In this document: piece by piece, positions 29,163-37,864 of the stretch | How positions within the stretch are numbered: the first letter of the stretch is position 1 | Layout: the number at the start of each line of letters is the position of its first letter | From: Nocardia sp. NBC_01327 | GTDB taxonomy: Bacteria; Actinomycetota; Actinomycetes; Mycobacteriales; Mycobacteriaceae | Length of the DNA stretch: 64,000 nucleotides | Direction of reading: 5' to 3' | Assembly (NCBI RefSeq): GCF_035958815.1 | Contig: NZ_CP108383.1 | Location: 2,914,001 to 2,978,000 of the forward strand | Program-made: the position numbers and the translations under genes | Notes under the pieces: model-generated | The model's input: the letters and a program-made list of their open reading frames with translations, nothing else | Databases searched by the model: none | Told to the model about the DNA's origin: nothing

Positions 29163-29223
29163 GATCATCAGGAACTGGTGGCGGCATCGGCCGAGAACTG
29201 CGCGTCATCAGTTCCTGATGATC
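29163..29223. repeat. Perfect 15-bp inverted repeat with 31-bp spacer upstream of cobO
   Basis: GATCATCAGGAACTG (29163-29177) and CAGTTCCTGATGATC (29209-29223). It lies in the 213-bp spacer between the chelatase-like gene and cobO. It does not show the conserved boxes of an adenosylcobalamin riboswitch. It could be a terminator without T-tract or a paired operator. Confidence 0.7.
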
Positions 29224-29326
29224 ATGAGCTCGCTGGCCGGGCCGCGACCGGGGGCGGTGACCGGGTATGGCACCGTAGATTCCCGACGGCCGCACTCTGG
29301 CCGCGTGAGGAGAAGGAGCGCAGACG

Positions 29327-29947
29327 ATGCCCCAGGGCGTGCCACTGCCGGAGACCATTCCGGATGACGGACTGACCACGCGGCAGCGCCGCAATCAGGC
29401 CGTGCTCGCCATCCACACCGGGCCGGGCAAGGGGAAGTCCACTGCCGCGTTCGGGATGGCCTTGCGCGCTTGGAACCAGGGCTTCGATGTGGCTGTCTTC
29501 CAATTCGTGAAGAGCGCCAAGTGGAAGGTGGGCGAGGAGGCGGCCTTCCGCACCCTCGGCAAGTTGCACGAGGAGACCGGCGCGGGCGGCGCGGTCGAGT
29601 GGCACAAGATGGGGGAGGGCTGGTCCTGGACGCGCAAGCAGGGCAGCGATGAGGATCATGCCGCCGCCGCGCTCGCGGGCTGGCAGGAGATCTCGCGCCG
29701 CCTCGCCGCCGAACAGCACCGCTTCTACGTGCTCGACGAATTCACCTATCCGCTCAAGTGGGGCTGGGTGGATGTGGACGAGGTGGTCGAGACGCTGCGT
29801 AATCGTCCCGGCAATCAGCACGTGGTGATCACCGGCCGGGATGCCCCGCAGGCGCTCATCGAGGTCGCGGATCTGGTCACCGAGATGACGAAGGTCAAGC
29901 ATCCGATGGACGCGGGCCGCAAGGGCCAGCGCGGTATCGAATGGTGA
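29327..29947 (+). CDS. cobO: Cob(I)yrinic acid a,c-diamide adenosyltransferase CobO
   Basis: 206 residues, ATG with GGAG upstream. Transfers the 5'-deoxyadenosyl group of ATP to Co(I) corrinoids. The reverse-oriented P-loop of the CobA/CobO family is seen as GPGKGKST at 32-39, followed by FQFVKSAKWKVGE and the aromatic-rich FYVLDEFTYPLKWGWV. Length is standard. It overlaps cobB by seven bases, so translation is coupled. Confidence 0.96.
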   Translation: MPQGVPLPETIPDDGLTTRQRRNQAVLAIHTGPGKGKSTAAFGMALRAWNQGFDVAVFQFVKSAKWKVGEEAAFRTLGKLHEETGAGGAVEWHKMGEGWSWTRKQGSDEDHAAAALAGWQEISRRLAAEQHRFYVLDEFTYPLKWGWVDVDEVVETLRNRPGNQHVVITGRDAPQALIEVADLVTEMTKVKHPMDAGRKGQRGIEW

Positions 29948-31422
29948 GTGTGCCCGCGGTGGTGGTGGCCGCGCCCGCATCGGGCAGCGGTAAGACCACT
30001 CTCGCCACCGGACTGATCGGGGCGCTGCGCCGGGCCGGGCACCGGGTGGCGCCGTTCAAGGTGGGGCCCGATTACATCGATCCGGGCTATCACGGACTGG
30101 CCGCCGGTCGGCCCGGGCGCAATCTCGACCCGGTGCTGTGCGGGGCCGAGCGGGTGGTCCCGCTGTACCGGCACGGCAGCGCGGGATGCGATATCGCCGT
30201 GGTCGAGGGCGTGATGGGCCTGTTCGACGGGCGCATCGACGAGCACAACACCGAACCCGTCGCCGAGGGCTCCACCGCGCAGATCGCCGCCATGCTGGGC
30301 GCACCGGTCGTCCTGGTGGTGGACGCGCGCGGGCACAGCCAGAGCCTGGCGGCGCTGCTGCACGGATTCGCCACCTTCGACAGCGGAATCCGGCTCGGCG
30401 GAGTCATTCTCAACCGTGTCGGCAGTGAACGGCACGAACAGGTCCTGCGCGCCGCCTGCGCCCGCGTCGGCCTGCCGGTGCTGGGGGCGCTGCCCCGCCT
30501 GGACGAATTGTCCGTGCCGTCAAGGCATCTCGGCCTGGTGCCCGCCGTGGAGCACGGCTCGGCGGCGCAGTCCGCGGTCGATGCCATGACCGATCTTGTT
30601 GCCGCGCATATAGATCTGGCCGCCGTCGCCGCCCTGGCGAGTTCCAACATCGCCGGACCGGCATGGGATCCGAAGGAGGAACTGCGTCTGACGTCCGAAG
30701 CGGCGGGGATCGGCGCTGTCTCCGAAGGCATTCCGGCCTTCGCAGGTCTTCCGGCGAGTCCGGCGGCCGGTGGCCTGGGCACGCCTCCCGCTGAGGGCCC
30801 CATCATCGCCGTGGCAGGCGGAGCCGCCTTCACCTTCGGCTACGCCGAACACCGCGAGCTTCTCGAAGCGGCGGGCGCCCGCGTAGTGGTCTTCGACCCC
30901 CTGCGTGACGAACTCCCCTCCGGCACAGCGGGTCTGGTCATCCCCGGCGGCTTCCCCGAGGAGCACGCCGCCTCCCTGGCCGCCAACACCCACCTGCTCA
31001 CCACCATTGCCGACCAGGCGCGCCGCGGCCTCCCCATCCACGCCGAATGCGCCGGCCTCCTCTACCTCACCCGCTCCCTCGACGGCCACCGCATGGCCGG
31101 CGTGGTCGACGCCGACGCCGAATTCGGCCCCCGCCTCACCCTCGGCTACCGAGACGCCGTGGCCCTCACCGACTCCCCCCTCTGGCAAGCCGGAGAACGC
31201 GTCCGAGGCCACGAATTCCACCGCACCCGCCTCACCGCCCCCTCCCCGGACGCCCTCGCCTGGGCCTGGCGCGCCCCCTCCGGCGAAACCATCCGCGAAG
31301 GCGCAATCCTCCACAACGTCCACGCCTCCTACCTCCACACCCACCCCGCCGGAAACCCCCAGGCCATCACCCGCTTCGTCTCCACCGCAGCCGATTTCGC
31401 CCAGGACAATGTCCTCGCGTAA
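29941..31422 (+). CDS. cobB: Cobyrinic acid a,c-diamide synthase CobB
   Basis: 493 residues. ATP- and glutamine-dependent amidation of cobyrinate (or hydrogenobyrinate) at positions a and c. N-terminal P-loop VVAAPASGSGKTTL; KVGPDYIDPGYH; C-terminal amidotransferase with nucleophile Cys 370 in HAECAGLLYL. The last third uses C-ending codons almost exclusively, more extremely than the first part. Overlaps cobO and is followed 109 bp later by cobE. Confidence 0.95.
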   Translation: MVSVPAVVVAAPASGSGKTTLATGLIGALRRAGHRVAPFKVGPDYIDPGYHGLAAGRPGRNLDPVLCGAERVVPLYRHGSAGCDIAVVEGVMGLFDGRIDEHNTEPVAEGSTAQIAAMLGAPVVLVVDARGHSQSLAALLHGFATFDSGIRLGGVILNRVGSERHEQVLRAACARVGLPVLGALPRLDELSVPSRHLGLVPAVEHGSAAQSAVDAMTDLVAAHIDLAAVAALASSNIAGPAWDPKEELRLTSEAAGIGAVSEGIPAFAGLPASPAAGGLGTPPAEGPIIAVAGGAAFTFGYAEHRELLEAAGARVVVFDPLRDELPSGTAGLVIPGGFPEEHAASLAANTHLLTTIADQARRGLPIHAECAGLLYLTRSLDGHRMAGVVDADAEFGPRLTLGYRDAVALTDSPLWQAGERVRGHEFHRTRLTAPSPDALAWAWRAPSGETIREGAILHNVHASYLHTHPAGNPQAITRFVSTAADFAQDNVLA

Positions 31423-31531
31423 AGACCGGCCACAGCGGTCATGAATCTCCTCGAGACGGCATATTCCGCTGCGCCGACATGGTCTGTGACCGCACCGGCC
31501 GCGCTGGACCCCACGGGGCCGGGACCTGCGA

Positions 31532-31921
31532 ATGCCTGAACGCCACGGCGGGACCACGCTGCCGCAGCTCGCGGTGGGAGTGGGAATGCGTTCCGGGGCA
31601 ACGGCTTCCGCGATCGTCAGCGCGGTGCGAGACGTGCTCGGGGATGCGGTCATCGGATGCCTGGCGACGGTGGATCGGCGGGCGGCGGAGCCCGGGCTGG
31701 TAGCTGCCGCCGCGGAGCTCGGGGTGCCGGTGGTGGTGTTCGAGGCGCAGGATCTCGCGGCGGTACCGGTGCCGCACCCCTCGGCGCGCGCAGCGGAGGC
31801 CATCGGCACGCCCAGCGTCGCCGAGGCCGCCGCACTGCTTGCCGCCGCGAGCGACCGGCTGATCGTGGCGAAGCGAGTGATCGGCGGAATCACGCTGGCA
31901 GCCGCGGTGATTCGGCACTGA
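31532..31921 (+). CDS. cobE: CobE / CbiG C-terminal-domain protein
   Basis: 129 residues. The pattern VGVGMRSGATASAI, CLATVDRRAAEPGL, VFEAQDL and HPSARAAEAIGTPSVAEAAAL is that of the CobE / CbiG C-terminal family of the cobalamin pathway (ring contraction and corrin maturation; exact chemistry not settled for stand-alone CobE). Located directly behind cobB. The start is uncertain by a few codons. Confidence 0.85.
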   Translation: MPERHGGTTLPQLAVGVGMRSGATASAIVSAVRDVLGDAVIGCLATVDRRAAEPGLVAAAAELGVPVVVFEAQDLAAVPVPHPSARAAEAIGTPSVAEAAALLAAASDRLIVAKRVIGGITLAAAVIRH

Positions 31922-32036
31922 ACTCTGAGTAGCTCTCGAACGGCGAACCGCCGCGCTCGCCGACTGGTTGGGTCGTCGGCGGGCGCGGCGGCGGTGCGGA
32001 TCATTCACAGGGAGTGGATGATTCGCGGTCTGGGGG

Positions 32037-33146
32037 TTAGGGCGAGACCGAACCCCAGTCGGCGAAGCCGGTGGGGTCGTGGCGGCCGAGGCTGCCGTGT
32101 TCGAACAGGCCCCAGCCTTCGGCGTCGCCGCAGCGGGCTTTGCCGACGTGGTCGATGACGCTGAAGGGGATGCGGCCGGCGATGGCCGGGTCGGTCAGGT
32201 CGAAGCTCTTGCTCTCGGACCAGTTGCGGCCCTTCCACTGTCCGTGCTGCCAGTCCGGATCGCCGCCGTAGCCGCAGCCGACATTGAGGGCGATATGGGT
32301 GCCGGCCTCGACCTCGACCTCGAGCGGCTTGCCGTCGGGTGTGGTGAGGTCCAGTCGCAGCGAGGTCGGAATGCGGGTGCCGGACTTGTACTTCAGATTG
32401 ACTCGCGGCCAGCCCAGCTGCTCGATGCGCCCGTCGTGCCAGATGCGGGTGGCGTCGTTCAGGGTGCGGAAGCCGTTGGGCTCCTCCTGCACGATGACGA
32501 TGATCGAATAGTCGTCGAAGCGCAGCGGCACGTACAGCCACCAGAAGCCTTCGGACGGTTCGGAAGCCACGCGACCCGCCGGATCGGATTCGCCGACCGG
32601 CCGGATGCCCCAGGAGCGGTCGCGGGTGCCGGTCCAGTTCGCCGGATCGACGGTGAAGTCGGTGCCGTCGACATGCAGTGTGCCGGACCAGGATCCGACC
32701 TGGGCGAAGCGCTGCGCATCGATCATGGCCTTGTTCATGCCGGTGATGATGGTGTGCGCCTCCTCCTGTACGACCGGGAACGCGCCGTCCCAGGTCATAT
32801 CGAAGGACAGGTCCTCGTGCTCGCAGATCACCCGCAGCTTCTGCAGCGGCTCGATGATCTCGATCCGGTACCCTCCGACCGCGAGGTCCAGGCCGCGCTG
32901 GTCCAGCGCATCCGAGAACCGCACCGCGTGCTGGGTGTCGCCGCGCCGCACGGTGGCGAAGGCGTCGGTCACACCCAGGTTCGGGTAGACGCCGAACCCG
33001 GTGATCAGCATCAGGTCGCCGCTGGTGTCGATGGCATTGAAGTAGCTGCGGTCGTAGAAGTTCTTATCGCTGCTGACCACCCGCGCCATCGGCAGCGGCG
33101 CCTGGTGGATGGGGAATTCGTCCAGCGGGCCGATCATGGGTTTCAT
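32037..33146 (-). CDS. Conserved actinobacterial protein, DUF7064/DUF7065-like (CrtC/lipocalin-like beta fold)
   Basis: 369 residues from the ATG at 33146. The sequence is rich in Trp and beta-strand patterns (MITGFGVYPNLGVTDAF; DRSWGIRPVG; GFWWLYVPLRFDDYS; KGRNWSE). Such two-lobed proteins resemble hydroxyneurosporene synthase (CrtC)-type folds, and in actinobacteria they often neighbour aminoglycoside-phosphotransferase-like kinases and lipid or steroid genes. It follows the kinase gene by five bases, so the two form one operon. The biochemical role is unknown; a function in lipid or sterol metabolism is inference from neighbours. Confidence 0.7.
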   Translation of the reverse strand: MKPMIGPLDEFPIHQAPLPMARVVSSDKNFYDRSYFNAIDTSGDLMLITGFGVYPNLGVTDAFATVRRGDTQHAVRFSDALDQRGLDLAVGGYRIEIIEPLQKLRVICEHEDLSFDMTWDGAFPVVQEEAHTIITGMNKAMIDAQRFAQVGSWSGTLHVDGTDFTVDPANWTGTRDRSWGIRPVGESDPAGRVASEPSEGFWWLYVPLRFDDYSIIVIVQEEPNGFRTLNDATRIWHDGRIEQLGWPRVNLKYKSGTRIPTSLRLDLTTPDGKPLEVEVEAGTHIALNVGCGYGGDPDWQHGQWKGRNWSESKSFDLTDPAIAGRIPFSVIDHVGKARCGDAEGWGLFEHGSLGRHDPTGFADWGSVSP

Positions 33147-33151
33147 ATCTC

Positions 33152-34288
33152 TCAATCCCAGGCGTAGGTGCCGTCGAGCATGGCCTCGAGCAGCGGTCGG
33201 TGCATGACGTAGTCATCGCGATCGTCGGTATCGGTGTCCTCACCGAAATGGATCATGCGGCGCTTGATGCGGCCCATCACGATGCCGTGGCGCAGCGCCG
33301 CGTACATCAGGTACCAGTCCAGATCGCGGACCGCGTGCCCGGTGGCCTCCTCGTACAGCTTCTCGACATCGCTGCGCCGCAGGAAGTCCGGCAGTCCGGG
33401 CTGATCGAAGCGGGTCGCGATGTCCTGGAAGAAGCGGTGGATCAGGATGGGCCAGGCCACATCGAGTTCACGCGGGCCGATGGCCGCCATCTCCCAGTCG
33501 AGCACGGCGACCAGATCGCAGTCGTCGGTCTCCTGGAACATGATATTGCCGGGCCGGGCGTCTCCCCAGTTCAGCACATCCGGGCCCGAGTCCTCCGGCC
33601 AGTTCTGCTCGAGCCACTCGAAGGTGCGCTCCAGCAACGGAATACGGAATCCGTCCCGGGCGAGCGCCCAGTCGTACCACTGCTTCTGGGCCTCGAAGTG
33701 CCGGCGTAGCGCCGAGCCCTCGCCATCCAGCATGGGGAAGCGCTGCTCGGGATTCTCGATGCCGTGCACCTTGGCAATGACCTCGACGGTCTTGCGGGTG
33801 ATCTCCAACCGCTGTTCCGGCGTGGCGTCGAAGACCCAGCCGAAGAACACATACGGCGGATTGTCTTCGCAGACACGGCCGTTCACGCGCCGCATGACGA
33901 AGAACGTGGAGCCGAGCACCTTCGGATCGGTCTCGATCCAGCACAGCTCCGGCACCGGAGCGTCGGTGGCCTCGGCGACTCCGGCCATGATGGCGTACTG
34001 GGTTTCCAGATCGTACTTCTCGAAGACCGGGAAGGAGCTGTCCTCCGGCGCCAGGCGCGCGACGTAGGAGCCGCCCGCGGGCTGCCCGTTCTCGGTCCAT
34101 TCGGCGTCGAAGAGCAGCGTGGTGCTGGACATGCCGCCCGCCTGCGGCTTGGTCAGCGATGTGACGCGGGGCGCCTCGTCGGCTACGACCTTGGTGGCGA
34201 GCCAGCTCGCCAATTGTGCCGCGAGTTGATCCTCGTCGCGGTCGGAGACGGTGAGTTCCCATCTCTGGTTGGGGTCGTCGGCCGACAT
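33152..34288 (-). CDS. Phosphotransferase family protein (APH/choline-kinase fold)
   Basis: 378 residues from the ATG at 34288, which has a perfect AGGAGG seven bases upstream; an in-frame start six codons further upstream lacks this. The kinase motifs are VLNWGDARPGNIMF (catalytic loop with Asp) and VAVLDWEMAAIGPRELD (DFG-like Mg loop). Members phosphorylate diverse small hydroxyl compounds; the actinobacterial group near acyl-CoA and steroid genes has no assigned substrate. It is upstream of and nearly overlaps the DUF7064-like gene. A KstR-like box lies about 100 bp upstream of the start. Confidence 0.85.
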   Translation of the reverse strand: MSADDPNQRWELTVSDRDEDQLAAQLASWLATKVVADEAPRVTSLTKPQAGGMSSTTLLFDAEWTENGQPAGGSYVARLAPEDSSFPVFEKYDLETQYAIMAGVAEATDAPVPELCWIETDPKVLGSTFFVMRRVNGRVCEDNPPYVFFGWVFDATPEQRLEITRKTVEVIAKVHGIENPEQRFPMLDGEGSALRRHFEAQKQWYDWALARDGFRIPLLERTFEWLEQNWPEDSGPDVLNWGDARPGNIMFQETDDCDLVAVLDWEMAAIGPRELDVAWPILIHRFFQDIATRFDQPGLPDFLRRSDVEKLYEEATGHAVRDLDWYLMYAALRHGIVMGRIKRRMIHFGEDTDTDDRDDYVMHRPLLEAMLDGTYAWD

Positions 34289-34384
34289 GTCTATTCCTCC
34301 TGGCATGGAAAGGCAGGCGTGTCAGGCGCGGTTCGGGCGGGCCGGAAAGGGCCGCTGTGACCCGCACAACACGGTGCCGAGAAA

Positions 34385-34398
34385 TGTAACGTGTTCCA
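34385..34398. promoter_or_regulatory. KstR-like operator TGTAACGTGTTCCA
   Basis: Fits TnnAACnnGTTnnA, the pattern described for KstR (cholesterol regulon) in mycobacteria and rhodococci. Located 97 bp upstream of the phosphotransferase start, in a 325-bp spacer (34289-34613) that otherwise holds a 14-bp direct repeat (34479 and 34502, 13 of 14 identical) and no gene. Confidence 0.45.
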
Positions 34399-34613
34399 GT
34401 TCGATTGTGCAGGGGTTGCGGGGTCGAGTACCGGTGAATGGGATGACCGCTCGACGGGAATTCCGGCCCGGCGGTAGTGCTGGCACGTCATCAGCCTGGG
34501 GGCTGGCACGTAATCCCGCAGAGGTATGCCGGAGCTCCGGAAAAGGGGGATAACCCGGAGGCGTCGAGCCCGTATTCGAACTACGGTCGAAGTTCGGAGC
34601 GAGGGGATGTGCG

Positions 34614-35963
34614 ATGAGCGTTCGAACAGTCGGTGCGGCAACGGATTTCGAGGATCTTCCACCGGTGCGGAACCGTGAGTGGCGACCGGCCCCGCGGATT
34701 CTCTTCCGCTTCGTGATCGCCTATTTCACCCTGTTCTGCGTGCTTTACCCGCAGCCGCTGTTCGCCTTCTTCGGCATCGTCCAGAAGTGGCTGCCGGATG
34801 ATCTCATGCAGCGGTACGCGGACCTGCCCGGCCCATTGATCCGCTGGACCGGGCGCACGGTGTTCGACCATCCGGGCGTGCAGCTGAATTTGGATTCCGG
34901 CAGCGGCGATCAGTTGTATCTGTGGATCGAGGTCTTCTGCATTCTGGTCGCCGCGGTGGTGGTGGCCGCGGTATGGAGCGTGCTGGACCGCAGGCGGACC
35001 GAATATCGCACCGCGGCGGGCTGGTTCCTGCTGTTCTTCCGGGTCATGCTGGCCGGTCAGATGCTGAATTACGGCTTCGCCAAGGCGATCCCCCTGCAGA
35101 TGCCGGTCCCCGCCCTGGCGACCCTGGTGCAGCCCTACGGCGACTTCAGTCATATGGCGGTGCTGTGGAATCAGGTCGGCGTCTCACCGGTGTACGAGAG
35201 TCTGCTCGGCCTGGCCGAGATCACCGGCGGCGTGCTGCTTCTGCTGCCGCGCACCCAGCTGGCCGGCGCGCTGCTCAGTCTGGTGAGCATGGCGCAGGTG
35301 TGGGTACTGAACATGACCTTCGACGTCCCGGTCAAACTGCTGGCGTTCCACCTGCTGCTGCTGTCGATGGTGGTGCTGGCCCCGGATGCGCGGCGGCTCA
35401 CCACCGCACTGCTGGGCGGCGCGGCCGGGCCCTCGACCGCCCCGACCCCGTTCCGGACGCGGCGATCGCGGCGGATCTCCGATATCGCCCTGGTGCTGCT
35501 GGCGCTCTGGTTCGTCCTGGGGCAGGCGGTCGGGGCCTGGGACGGCTGGCACAGGTACGGCCCGGGTCGGCCGCAGTCCGAGCTGTACGGCATCTGGAAT
35601 GTCGCCGAGTTCACCAGGGACGGGCAGCCGGTGCCGCCGCTGCTCACCGATGAAACCCGGTGGCGGCGAATGGTGTTCGAAGATCCTGGCGTGGCGATCT
35701 ATCAGCGCATGGATGACGGTATGGTCCCGGTCCTGACCGAATTCGACAGTGGCGCACACCGTCTCACCCTGCGTGCGTCCTCGGGCCCGGAAACCTTGGC
35801 GAGCTTGACCTACGAACGGCCCGCTCCGGATCGGCTCACGCTGACCGGCGAACTCGAAGGCCATCCGGTGACGCTGGCGCTCACGCTGGTCGACTCGGAT
35901 CGAATGCCGATCCGCCAGGGCGGATTGCATCTGGTGCAGGACTACGCCAACGGCGTGAAGTGA
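34614..35963 (+). CDS. DoxX-like multipass membrane protein with soluble C-terminal domain
   Basis: 449 residues, ATG preceded by GAGGGG. An N-terminal cytoplasmic tail of about 28 residues is followed by roughly seven hydrophobic segments to residue 310 (FVIAYFTLFCVLYPQPLFAF first; LLGLAEITGGVLLLLPRTQ as the DoxX-like core). A soluble beta-rich tail of some 140 residues (ELYGIWNVAEFTRDGQPVPP) then reads like a small lipocalin-type domain. DoxX-family proteins belong to the DoxD/TQO superfamily linked to quinone or thiol redox, but this long form is of unknown function. It is followed 42 bp later by the PPOX gene. Confidence 0.75.
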   Translation: MSVRTVGAATDFEDLPPVRNREWRPAPRILFRFVIAYFTLFCVLYPQPLFAFFGIVQKWLPDDLMQRYADLPGPLIRWTGRTVFDHPGVQLNLDSGSGDQLYLWIEVFCILVAAVVVAAVWSVLDRRRTEYRTAAGWFLLFFRVMLAGQMLNYGFAKAIPLQMPVPALATLVQPYGDFSHMAVLWNQVGVSPVYESLLGLAEITGGVLLLLPRTQLAGALLSLVSMAQVWVLNMTFDVPVKLLAFHLLLLSMVVLAPDARRLTTALLGGAAGPSTAPTPFRTRRSRRISDIALVLLALWFVLGQAVGAWDGWHRYGPGRPQSELYGIWNVAEFTRDGQPVPPLLTDETRWRRMVFEDPGVAIYQRMDDGMVPVLTEFDSGAHRLTLRASSGPETLASLTYERPAPDRLTLTGELEGHPVTLALTLVDSDRMPIRQGGLHLVQDYANGVK

Positions 35964-36005
35964 CACTCGGGAATCAGCTTGCGGCGCAGTCTGTTCACAC
36001 CATCC

Positions 36006-36413
36006 GTGACCACACTTCCCGAGGGACTCAAGAAGCATATCGACGAGTCGAAGGTATTCGCCTCCGTGGCGACCGTCGGCCCGAAGGGCCAGCCGCACCT
36101 GACCGTCGCCTGGCTCGACCGTGACGGCGACGATCTGATCTACTCCACGTCGGTCAGTCGGCAGCAGTACAAGAACCTGGTGCGTGACCCGCGAGCCACC
36201 GTGCTGATCAGCCCGCCGGAGAACCCGTACGTCTACGCCGAGATCCGCGGCACCGTCACCGTAGAGCCGGACCCCGACCGCGCGCTGCCGGACCGCCTGT
36301 CGCTGAAGTTCACCGGGCAGACGTACGGCGAGTTCATGCCTTCATCTCGCACCGACCCCGCCGAGCGGGTGACGGTCCGCATCACCCCGACCAAGATCCA
36401 CAGCGGCATCTGA
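36006..36413 (+). CDS. PPOX-class F420-dependent oxidoreductase (Rv1155-type split barrel)
   Basis: 135 residues from a GTG at 36006, chosen for family length; a TTG nine codons upstream is also in frame. FASVATVGPKGQPHLTVAWLDRDGDDLIYST and RQQYKNLVRDPRATVLI follow the TIGR03618 / Rv1155 pattern, with the conserved basic residues of the F420 or FMN phosphate site. A small cytosolic dimer. Precise substrate unknown; relatives bind F420 and reduce unsaturated lactones or heme products. Confidence 0.82.
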   Translation: MTTLPEGLKKHIDESKVFASVATVGPKGQPHLTVAWLDRDGDDLIYSTSVSRQQYKNLVRDPRATVLISPPENPYVYAEIRGTVTVEPDPDRALPDRLSLKFTGQTYGEFMPSSRTDPAERVTVRITPTKIHSGI

Positions 36414-36480
36414 ACCCGAGCGCATCCCAGCCGCGAGGCGATTGTTCCGGTTTTCCGGCCACACCGTAGGCTCAATCCTC

Positions 36481-37737
36481 GTGCCGAACACGTCAGCCGC
36501 ATCCGAAGACCAGCCCGTAGGCGACCCGAACTACCTGGTCGGGCTCGATCTGAACGGGCGCCGCGTGGTGGTGGTCGGCGGCGGGACCGTGGCGCAGCGC
36601 CGGCTCGGACTGCTCATCGCCTCCGGTGCGGATGTGCACGTGATCAGCCGCGAGGCCACCCCGGCGGTCGAGGGCATGGCCACCTCGGGGCAGATCTCCC
36701 TCGAATTGCGCGAATATGCCGACGGCGACCTCGAGGATGCCTGGTACGCGCTCGTGTGCACCGATGAGCCCGAAACCAATGCGGCCGTGGTGGCCGAGGC
36801 GACGCGGCGGCGCATCTTCTCCGTGCGTGCCGACAATGCCCGGCTGGGCACCGCTGTCACTCCGGCCACCGCGCGCTACGACGGGATGAGCCTGGGTGTG
36901 CTCGCAGGTGGGCAGCATCGCCGTTCGGCCGCGGTGCGCACCGCGCTCCTGGAGGCGCTGCAATCCGGTGTGGTGACCGATGATTCGGGTCCGGTGGCCG
37001 CGGGCGTGGCGCTCATCGGCGGCGGCCCCGGCGATCCGGACCTGATCACCGTGCGCGGCCGCCGACTGCTGGCGCGCGCGAATCTTGTTGTCGCCGACCG
37101 CCTCGCGCCGCCGGAACTGCTGGCCGAACTCGGCCCCGACGTCGAGGTCGTGGACGCCGCCAAGATTCCGTACGGTCGCGCCATGGCCCAGGAGGCCATC
37201 AATACCGCGCTCATCGAGGGCGCCAAGGCCGGAAAGTTCGTGGTCCGCCTCAAGGGCGGCGACCCGTACGTCTTCGGCCGCGGCTACGAGGAATTGGAAG
37301 CCTGTGTCGAAGCCGGTGTTCCGGTGATGGTTGTGCCGGGCGTCACCAGTGCGATCTCGGTGCCCGCCCTGGCCGGTATCCCCGTCACCCACCGCGGTGT
37401 CACCCATGAATTCGTCGTGGTGAGCGGGCACGTCGCCCCGGACCACCCGGACTCTCTCGTCGACTGGCCCGCCCTGGCGCGGCTGCGCGGCACCCTCGTG
37501 CTGCTCATGGCCGTGGAGCGCATCGACAAATTCGCGACCGCACTGCTGGAGGGCGGTCGCGCCGCGAATACCCCGGTGACCATCGTGCAGGAGGGCAGCC
37601 TGCGCACCCAGCGCATCGTCCGCGCCGACCTGTCGACCGTCGCCGAGCAGGTGCGCGCGGAAGCCATTCGCCCCCCGGCGATTATCGTCATCGGCCCCAC
37701 CGCCGGATTCACCGCCGGCGATCCCGGCGTGCTCTGA
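36481..37737 (+). CDS. cysG: Bifunctional precorrin-2 dehydrogenase / uroporphyrinogen-III C-methyltransferase (CysG/CobA type)
   Basis: 418 residues from a GTG at 36481. The N-terminal Rossmann part (VVVVGGGTVAQRRLGLL, residues about 20-170) resembles the siroheme-synthase dehydrogenase. The C-terminal part is a tetrapyrrole methyltransferase with GGGPGDPDLITVRG, VADRL and LKGGDPYVFGRG. Together they convert uroporphyrinogen III to precorrin-2 and on to sirohydrochlorin for siroheme and the entry to cobalamin. The corresponding M. tuberculosis gene lies directly after cobB; here a group of four unrelated genes (DUF7064-like, APH-like, DoxX-like, PPOX) plus cobE separates them. Confidence 0.93.
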   Translation: MPNTSAASEDQPVGDPNYLVGLDLNGRRVVVVGGGTVAQRRLGLLIASGADVHVISREATPAVEGMATSGQISLELREYADGDLEDAWYALVCTDEPETNAAVVAEATRRRIFSVRADNARLGTAVTPATARYDGMSLGVLAGGQHRRSAAVRTALLEALQSGVVTDDSGPVAAGVALIGGGPGDPDLITVRGRRLLARANLVVADRLAPPELLAELGPDVEVVDAAKIPYGRAMAQEAINTALIEGAKAGKFVVRLKGGDPYVFGRGYEELEACVEAGVPVMVVPGVTSAISVPALAGIPVTHRGVTHEFVVVSGHVAPDHPDSLVDWPALARLRGTLVLLMAVERIDKFATALLEGGRAANTPVTIVQEGSLRTQRIVRADLSTVAEQVRAEAIRPPAIIVIGPTAGFTAGDPGVL

Positions 37738-37864
37738 CCGGGGTATCGCTCGCTGTGCGCGCATTGCCCCCTGGACAACAGTGCGGCCCCCGGGCCGCTG
37801 TGCTGAGCCGATCGCGCGGGAACGAGATCGGTTCGGTGCCTCCGGCATCCATTACAGTGTCGGA

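Noticed and set aside
29114..29326. Adenosylcobalamin riboswitch upstream of cobO
   Set aside because: A long inverted repeat exists but the conserved riboswitch core could not be found by eye; the spacers before cobQ and cysG also show none.
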